NCBI RefSeq assembly: GCF_018128905.1
Contig: NZ_CP063808.1
Location: 7,316,001 to 7,380,000, forward strand
Origin: Streptomyces sp. A2-16
Lineage (GTDB): Bacteria; Actinomycetota; Actinomycetes; Streptomycetales; Streptomycetaceae
Direction of reading: 5' to 3'
Length of the DNA stretch: 64,000 nucleotides
The notes under the pieces were generated by a model. It saw only the letters and a program-made list of their open reading frames with translations, had not been told where the DNA came from and did no database searches. Shown here in pieces: positions 59,164-64,000 of the stretch. The translations under genes and the position numbers were made by a program. Position 1 is the first letter of the stretch, and the number at the start of each line of letters is the position of its first letter.

Positions 59164-60057
59164 ATGACGGCCGCCGCGACCGGTCGGACGGAAGAGCCGC
59201 AGACTAATACGAGGGAGCCGATCATCCAAGAGCCCGCATCACACCAGCAGGAGTCCGACCCGGACGCGGAGTCGCAGGCCACCCGGCGTGACGCGGACGT
59301 CACCGAGAGCGCCCGCGCCAACCGTGGCTGGTGGGACCGCAACGCGGACGACTACCAGGTCGAGCACGGCACCTTCCTCGGCGACGACCGCTTCGTGTGG
59401 GGCCCCGAGGGCCTCGACGAGGTGGAGGCCGAGCTGCTGGGACCGCCCGAGGACCTCAAGGGGAAGGACGTCCTGGAGATCGGCGCCGGCGCGGCCCAGT
59501 GCGCGCGCTGGCTGGCCGCGCAGGGCGCCCGCCCGGTCGCCCTCGACATCTCGCACCGCCAGCTCCAGCACGCCTTGCGCATCGGTACGTCCTTCCCCCT
59601 GGTGTGCGCCGACGCGGGCGTCCTGCCCTTCGCGGACGGCTCCTTCGACCTGGCGTGCTCGGCGTACGGCGCGCTGCCGTTCGTCGCCGACCCGGTGCTG
59701 GTCCTCAAGGAGGTGCGCCGCGTGCTGCGCCCGGGCGGCCGCTTCGTCTTCTCGGTGACGCATCCGATCCGCTGGGCCTTCCCGGACGAGCCGGGCCCCG
59801 AGGGCCTGACCGTCTCGGCCTCCTACTTCGACCGCACGCCCTACGTCGAGCAGGACGAGAAGGGCCGCGCGGTGTACGTCGAGCACCACCGCACGATCGG
59901 CGACCGGGTGCGTGACGTCGTCGCGGGCGGCTTCCGCCTGGTCGACCTGGTCGAGCCGGAGTGGCCGGTCTGGAACACCTCGGAGTGGGGCGGCTGGTCC
60001 CCGCTGCGCGGGAATCTGATCCCCGGGTCCGCGATCTTCGTGTGCGAGCGCGACTGA
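59164..60057 (+). CDS. SAM-dependent class I methyltransferase
   Basis: A 297-residue methyltransferase divergent from rpsA. Motif I VLEIGAGAAQCARWLAAQGA (about 103-122), acidic strand-2 end VALDISHRQLQHAL, motif II-like PFADGSFDLACSAYGALPFV (about 155-174) and LRPGGRFVFSVTHPIRWAF (about 189-207). The N-terminal 50 residues are polar and disordered; no ribosome binding site precedes the ATG and TAATAC (59206-59211) could be a -10 box for a shorter form, but no start codon follows it in frame nearby. The start is therefore uncertain. The small-molecule or RNA target is unknown. Confidence 0.85.
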   Translation: MTAAATGRTEEPQTNTREPIIQEPASHQQESDPDAESQATRRDADVTESARANRGWWDRNADDYQVEHGTFLGDDRFVWGPEGLDEVEAELLGPPEDLKGKDVLEIGAGAAQCARWLAAQGARPVALDISHRQLQHALRIGTSFPLVCADAGVLPFADGSFDLACSAYGALPFVADPVLVLKEVRRVLRPGGRFVFSVTHPIRWAFPDEPGPEGLTVSASYFDRTPYVEQDEKGRAVYVEHHRTIGDRVRDVVAGGFRLVDLVEPEWPVWNTSEWGGWSPLRGNLIPGSAIFVCERD

Positions 60058-60088
60058 GGCCTCCGGGCAGTCGTACGACACTGGGGGC

Positions 60089-62614
60089 GTGATCCGTTAC
60101 GACGCCCTGGACTCCCTTCCCGTGCGCGGTGCGCTGTCCGCGCTGGGCGACGCCCTGGAGGGCCACGGCACGGCCGTCCTCGTCGCCCCGCCCGGCACCG
60201 GCAAGACGACCCTCGTGCCGCTGGCCCTCGCGGGCCTGCTGGACGCCGACGCACCCGCGCGCAAGGTGGTGGTCGCCGAGCCCCGCCGGATCGCCGCCCG
60301 CGCGGCCGCCCGGCGGATGGCGTGGCTGTTGGGCGAGCAGGTCGGCGGAAGCGTCGGCTACACCGTGCGCGGCGAGCGGGTGGTCGGACGGCACGCACGC
60401 GTGGAGGTCGTCACGACGGGTGTGCTGCTGCAGCGGCTCCAGCGCGACCAGGAACTGGCGGGCGTGGACGTGGTGGTCCTCGACGAGTGCCACGAGCGGC
60501 ATCTGGACGCGGACACGACGGCGGCCTTCCTGTGGGACGTACGGCAGGCCCTGCGGCCGGAGCTGCGGCTGGTCGCCGCGTCCGCGACGACCGACGCGCA
60601 GGGGTGGGCGCGGCTGCTGGGCGACGCGCCCGTGGTCGAGGCGGCGGGTGAGTCGCATCCGGTGGAGGTCGTGTGGGCCCCGCCGACCCGGCCGGTGCGG
60701 CCGCCGCACGGCATGCGGGTCGATCCCGCGCTGCTCGCGCATGTGGCGTCGGTGGTGCGGCGGGCGCTGGCCGAGCGGGAGGGGGACGTGCTGTGCTTCC
60801 TGCCGGGCGTGGGCGAGATCGCCCGCGTGGCAGGGCAGTTGGGCGGTCTCGGCGACGTGGACGTGCTCCAGGTGCACGGGCGGGCCCCGGCGGCTGTGCA
60901 GGACGCCGTGCTGGCGGGCGGACAGCGGCGCCGGGTGGTGCTGGCGACCGCCGTGGCCGAGTCCTCCCTGACGGTGCCGGGCGTGCGGGTGGTCGTCGAC
61001 TCGGGGCTGGCCCGGGAGCCGCGCGTGGACCACGCGCGCGGGTTGAGCGCGCTCGCGACCGTGCGGGCCTCGCAGGCGGCCGGACGGCAGCGGGCGGGGC
61101 GGGCCGGGCGACAGGCGCCGGGTGCGGTGTACCGGTGCTGGGCGGAGGCCGAGGACGCGCGGCTGCCGCGCTTCCCGTCGCCGGAGATCAAGGTGGCCGA
61201 CCTGACGGCGTTCGCGTTGCAGGTGGCCTGCTGGGGCGATCCGGACGCGTCCGGCCTCGCCCTGCTGGATCCGCCGCCGGGCGGGGCGATGGCGGCCGCG
61301 CGGACCGCTCTCGCGGCGGTGGACGCCGTGGACCCGGCCGGTCATGCCACGGAGCGGGGTGTCCGGCTGGCGCGGCTGGGGCTGCATCCGCGGCTGGGAC
61401 GGGCGCTCCTGGACGCGGCCGTGCCGGTCGGGGGCGAGCGTGCCGCCGAGGTCGTCGCGCTGCTGAGCGAGGAGGCACCGCGGGAGTACGGGGACGACCT
61501 CGCGGGCGCGTTGCGGGCCGCCCGGCGCGGGGGTGACGCCTACGCGGGGCGGTGGCGGGCGGAGGTGCGACGGTTGCGGGGCCTGGTGGCGGAGTCCCCG
61601 CGCTCGCCCGTGCCCCCAGGTTCCCGTCCTGCGGACCTCGGCGAGGACGGCGTCGCCGGGCTCGTGGCAGCCCTGGCGTTCCCCGAGCGTGTGGCCAGGG
61701 CCGACGGCGGCTCCTACCTCATGGCCTCCGGGACCCGCGCCGAACTCCCGGCCGGCTCCCCGCTGCGCGGTGCCCCCTGGATCGCCGTCGCCGTGGCGGA
61801 CCGTCCCGTCGGGAAGGGGCACGCGCGCGTGCAGCTGGCAGCGGTGACCGACGAGCAGACGGCCAGGTCGGCGGCGGCCTCCCTGTACTCCGAGCGCCAG
61901 GAGGTGCACTGGGCCGACGGGGACGTCGTGGCCCGGCGGGTGGAGCGGCTCGGGGCGATCGAGCTCGCGGTACGGCCGTTGCGGAACGCCGACCCCGTCC
62001 TCGTGCGCGAGGCGCTTCTCGAAGGGCTGCGCGAGGACGGTCCGCGGCTGCTGCGGTGGACGCCCGACGCCGAGGTGCTGAGGCAGCGGCTCGCATTCCT
62101 CCGCCACCACCTGGGCGACCCGTGGCCCGACGTCTCCGACGAGGCCCTGCACGCGCGCGTGGACGAGTGGCTGGAGCCCGAGCTGAGCCGTGCCCGGCGC
62201 CGGGCCGACCTGGCGCGAGTGGACGCCGGAGAGGCTCTGCGGAGGCTGCTCCCGTGGGCCTCGGGGGATGCCTCGCGGCTCGACGAGTTGGCGCCCGAGC
62301 GGATCGCCGTACCGAGCGGGTCCAGGATCCGGATCGACTACGGCACCCCCGAACAGCCCGTCCTCGCGGTGAAGTTGCAGGAGATGTTCGGGCTGCAGGA
62401 GTCGCCCCGGGTCGCCGGTGTCCCCCTGCTCGTGCATCTCCTCTCCCCCGCCGGACGCCCGGCCGCGGTCACCGCCGACCTCGCCTCCTTCTGGAAGGAC
62501 GGCTACAAGGGGGTTCGGGCGGAGTTGCGCGGCCGGTATCCGAAGCATCCGTGGCCGGAGGACCCGGCGGGCGCCGAGGCGACGCGGTACACCAACGCGC
62601 GGCTCAGGCGGTGA
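60089..62614 (+). CDS. hrpB: ATP-dependent helicase HrpB
   Basis: An 841-residue DEAH/DExH-box helicase of the HrpB subfamily, thought to act on RNA; its bacterial role is poorly known. Motifs: Walker A VLVAPPGTGKTTLVPLALAG (about 30-49), Ia VAEPRRIAARAAARRMAW, DECH box VVVLDECHERHLDADT (about 127-142), III SATTDAQGW, IV LCFLPGVGEIARV and VI QAAGRQRAGRAGRQAPGAVY (about 330-349). The HrpB-specific C-terminal half runs from SSLTVPGVRVV to RYTNARLRR. The GTG start has no clear SD. Its 3' end overlaps the convergent DUF3068 gene by 11 bp. Confidence 0.95.
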   Translation: MIRYDALDSLPVRGALSALGDALEGHGTAVLVAPPGTGKTTLVPLALAGLLDADAPARKVVVAEPRRIAARAAARRMAWLLGEQVGGSVGYTVRGERVVGRHARVEVVTTGVLLQRLQRDQELAGVDVVVLDECHERHLDADTTAAFLWDVRQALRPELRLVAASATTDAQGWARLLGDAPVVEAAGESHPVEVVWAPPTRPVRPPHGMRVDPALLAHVASVVRRALAEREGDVLCFLPGVGEIARVAGQLGGLGDVDVLQVHGRAPAAVQDAVLAGGQRRRVVLATAVAESSLTVPGVRVVVDSGLAREPRVDHARGLSALATVRASQAAGRQRAGRAGRQAPGAVYRCWAEAEDARLPRFPSPEIKVADLTAFALQVACWGDPDASGLALLDPPPGGAMAAARTALAAVDAVDPAGHATERGVRLARLGLHPRLGRALLDAAVPVGGERAAEVVALLSEEAPREYGDDLAGALRAARRGGDAYAGRWRAEVRRLRGLVAESPRSPVPPGSRPADLGEDGVAGLVAALAFPERVARADGGSYLMASGTRAELPAGSPLRGAPWIAVAVADRPVGKGHARVQLAAVTDEQTARSAAASLYSERQEVHWADGDVVARRVERLGAIELAVRPLRNADPVLVREALLEGLREDGPRLLRWTPDAEVLRQRLAFLRHHLGDPWPDVSDEALHARVDEWLEPELSRARRRADLARVDAGEALRRLLPWASGDASRLDELAPERIAVPSGSRIRIDYGTPEQPVLAVKLQEMFGLQESPRVAGVPLLVHLLSPAGRPAAVTADLASFWKDGYKGVRAELRGRYPKHPWPEDPAGAEATRYTNARLRR

Positions 62615-63587
62615 CCGGTTCGGGTGCGTCGACCTTCGCGGGGGCCGGGCGGCGGCTGCGGGCTTCGAGCAACAGCGCCAGGGCCAGCAGCAGGACGCCC
62701 AGGGACAGGAAGCCCCACGGCAGGTAGGAGGTCATGAGGAGGACGAGGGTGCGGTTCGACTTGACCAGGTCGACGGTGTGCTCGATGTAGTCCTCGCGCA
62801 TCTTCACGTGCCCGGCGAAGGCGGTGACCTTCGCGCGGTCGCCGAGGAGGGAGCCGCCGCGCAGCTCCTCCTTGTGGATCTCCTCGCCGTAGACGGGGGC
62901 GCCGGTGAGGGGCTCGACCCAGAACTTGCGGACCGTGGTGTACCAGCGGGTGGTGCCGGTCCTGGCGACGGACTCGGGGGTGATCCCCTTGACCGGCATG
63001 GTCTTGGGGAAGGGCACCTTGGTCCACGGAATGGTCTGCTCGAAGTAGTAGACCTCGACGCCGCGGAAGGTCCGCGTGCCCTCGTAGTGGATGGGGTTGG
63101 TGGTGCGGGTCTGCGCGTCGAAGTACTCGTAGTCCCGTTTCTCCGTCAGGAAGGGCCACTTGAACTCGATGCCGGTGCGCTTGACGGGGTCGCCGTCGAC
63201 CATCTCGCCGGGCGCGTGGACGGGGGCCTGGCTGTGGGCGTCGAAGATGTAGCGCTCGGGGATCTCGGAGACCATCTTGCCGTCGGGGCCCTGGACGTAC
63301 GACAGCCCGTCCCAGACGACGACGTCCCGCCCGGCCGTCTTCTCGATCTTCTCGGATGCCTCCACGTCGCCCTTGAGGGTCTGCACGATGGTGACCTTCG
63401 GGACCTTCTTCGCGGTCATCGTGCCGTAGTCGAGGAGGGTCGCGTTCCTCGCCTCCAGGACCATGTCCTGGTACTGGTTCGCCGGGATCTTGGCCAGGCG
63501 CGGGAAGGCGTACCAGCGCAGCAGCGGGGACAGCGCCGCGAAGAACACGGCGAGGGCGAGCAGGACCAGGCTGGTCTTGCGGCGCAT
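62604..63587 (-). CDS. DUF3068 domain membrane-anchored protein
   Basis: A 327-residue protein with an N-terminal membrane helix (TSLVLLALAVFFAALSPLLR, about 5-24), a ~250-residue extracytoplasmic domain (NQYQDMVLEARNATLLDYG, VTIVQTLKGDVEASEKIEKT, FDAHSQAPVHAPGEMVDGD) and a C-terminal helix (TLVLLMTSYLPWGFLSLGVL, about 282-301). DUF3068 is a lineage-typical, cell-surface family of actinobacteria (PorA-like and related proteins were named with it); function is unsettled. It has several charged, Trp-rich stretches (PFPKTMPVKGI, TGTTRWYTTVRKFWVEPL). SPW_0924 gene lies 21 bp upstream and may share its transcript. Confidence 0.9.
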   Translation of the reverse strand: MRRKTSLVLLALAVFFAALSPLLRWYAFPRLAKIPANQYQDMVLEARNATLLDYGTMTAKKVPKVTIVQTLKGDVEASEKIEKTAGRDVVVWDGLSYVQGPDGKMVSEIPERYIFDAHSQAPVHAPGEMVDGDPVKRTGIEFKWPFLTEKRDYEYFDAQTRTTNPIHYEGTRTFRGVEVYYFEQTIPWTKVPFPKTMPVKGITPESVARTGTTRWYTTVRKFWVEPLTGAPVYGEEIHKEELRGGSLLGDRAKVTAFAGHVKMREDYIEHTVDLVKSNRTLVLLMTSYLPWGFLSLGVLLLALALLLEARSRRPAPAKVDAPEPVTA

Positions 63588-63608
63588 CTCGGCCTCCCGG
63601 GCGGACGG

Positions 63609-63743
63609 TTACGGGTGTGCGGGCACCGTGGTCAGCAGCGGCTTGGGGGATGTACTGCCGGCAGGGGTGCCCAGTGCGGTGATGGTGAGGATCAGTGCGA
63701 ACGCGAGGACGAGGCCGGTCGCGGCGGCGATCAGGGCGCGCAT
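63609..63743 (-). CDS. SPW_0924 family small membrane protein
   Basis: A 44-residue peptide starting MRALIAAATGLVLAFALILT and ending TPAGSTSPKPLLTTVPAHP. One hydrophobic helix (residues 4-26) followed by a Pro/Ser/Thr-rich outer tail. The ATG has AGGGAGG 6-7 nt upstream. This tiny family is restricted to Streptomyces relatives and has no known function. It directly precedes the DUF3068 gene (21 bp), suggesting a small membrane partner for it. Confidence 0.82.
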   Translation of the reverse strand: MRALIAAATGLVLAFALILTITALGTPAGSTSPKPLLTTVPAHP

Positions 63744-63835
63744 GTCTGCCTCCCTGCGGGCGGGAACTGATACATCGTCAGATCCGGCACGGTAGCAACG
63801 CCCGGGCGAGATGAGAACAGGTCGCGCACGCACGA

Positions 63836-63871
63836 AGGGCGCCCTGTCCGCCGTAGCGGAAAGGACGCCCT
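63836..63871. terminator. Imperfect hairpin after the partial gene at the right edge
   Basis: AGGGCGCCCTGTCCGC (63836-63851) can pair with GCGGAAAGGACGCCCT (63856-63871) with two mismatches over a CGTA loop, 18 bp past the stop of the gene ending at 63890. Confidence 0.65.
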
Positions 63872-63889
63872 CGGAGGTGGGTCCGGCGG

Positions 63890-64000
63890 CTATGAACTCG
63901 CGCTGGGACTGGGCGAGGGGCTCGCGGAGGTGTCCGCGGCGGCGGCCACGGTCAGCGTCACGTCGAGGGTCGCGCCGCCCGCGGTGGTGATACGGAGCAG
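63890..64000 (-). CDS. Partial gene: C-terminus of an unidentified protein with a Ser-Pro tail
   Basis: The minus strand reads 36 codons from the window edge to a TAG at 63892-63890: LRITTAGGATLDVTLTVAAA, then DTSASPSPSPSASS. The beta-strand-like repeat TTAGGATLDVTLTV and the Ser-Pro tail suit the end of a secreted or cell-wall protein. The rest lies beyond the window, so the family is not assigned. Confidence 0.6.
   Translation of the reverse strand: MLRITTAGGATLDVTLTVAAAADTSASPSPSPSASS

Noticed and set aside
59206..59230. TAATAC as the promoter of a shorter methyltransferase gene
   Set aside because: No ATG/GTG/TTG in frame within reach downstream of the box, so the ATG at 59164 is kept with low certainty.

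Overview
The window is a stretch of a Streptomyces-type actinobacterial chromosome. The evidence is very high G+C with strong third-position GC bias, frequent GTG starts, leaderless promoter geometry, and actinobacterial families: XRE/DUF5753 with DUF397, SPW_0924, DUF6343, a TerD fusion and mycothiol-type maleylpyruvate isomerase. The order uvrA, aroQ, uvrB, coaE, rpsA is that of the conserved chromosome core as I know it. I see no tRNA or rRNA gene, insertion sequence, prophage or CRISPR array.

Layout. 1-4058: uvrA (cut by the left edge), a DinB/maleylpyruvate isomerase-like gene and a metallo-beta-lactamase-fold hydrolase. 4407-6933: an amino-acid ABC importer operon. 6978-11383: aroQ, an S66 peptidase, an MHS-type permease, a Ca2+/H+ antiporter and a small protein. 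11515-15460: a tellurium/stress group (terC with a probable Mn2+ riboswitch, a TerD fusion protein, terD). 15596-20436: uvrB, an MHYT sensor, a GDPD phosphodiesterase and ogt. 20569-26953: formaldehyde dehydrogenase, VOC protein, psuG-psuK, a methyltransferase, corA and a CBS protein. 27122-33188: a kinase-like protein, DUF2293, DUF1772, gltD, an AhpD-like protein and a divergent MocR regulator. 33359-37993: a DUF397/XRE/HATPase cluster and an ABC ATPase-permease. 37996-45784: a small orphan, DUF899, P450, amidohydrolase, EEP hydrolase, FUSC and nucleotidyltransferase genes. 45871-50700: a three-gene overlap operon (unknown, RidA-like, GNAT), a tandem repeat, then hydantoin racemase and NCS1 permease divergent from a GntR regulator. 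50697-55526: aminopeptidase, uracil-DNA glycosylase, S4 protein, DoxX, acyltransferase, DUF6343 and TPR genes. 55577-64000: coaE, PAC2, rpsA, methyltransferase, hrpB, DUF3068, SPW_0924 and the tail of one more gene.

The clearest shared theme is DNA repair. uvrA, uvrB and ogt lie kilobases apart but each carries an exact copy of the RecA-independent damage promoter TTGTCRGTG-N8-TANNNT (the PafBC-type motif of mycobacteria). At uvrB and ogt the -10 box sits exactly 7 nt before the start codon, which predicts damage-inducible leaderless mRNAs. A fourth, weaker copy lies ahead of an unknown gene at 45871. Uracil-DNA glycosylase is also present. Other regulatory signals are a yybP-ykoY-like element before terC, a TTTGGTATACCAAA operator between gntR and the NCS1/racemase genes, dyads in the XRE/HATPase gap, a canonical promoter with a leader of about 190 nt at rpsA, and several strong bidirectional hairpins.
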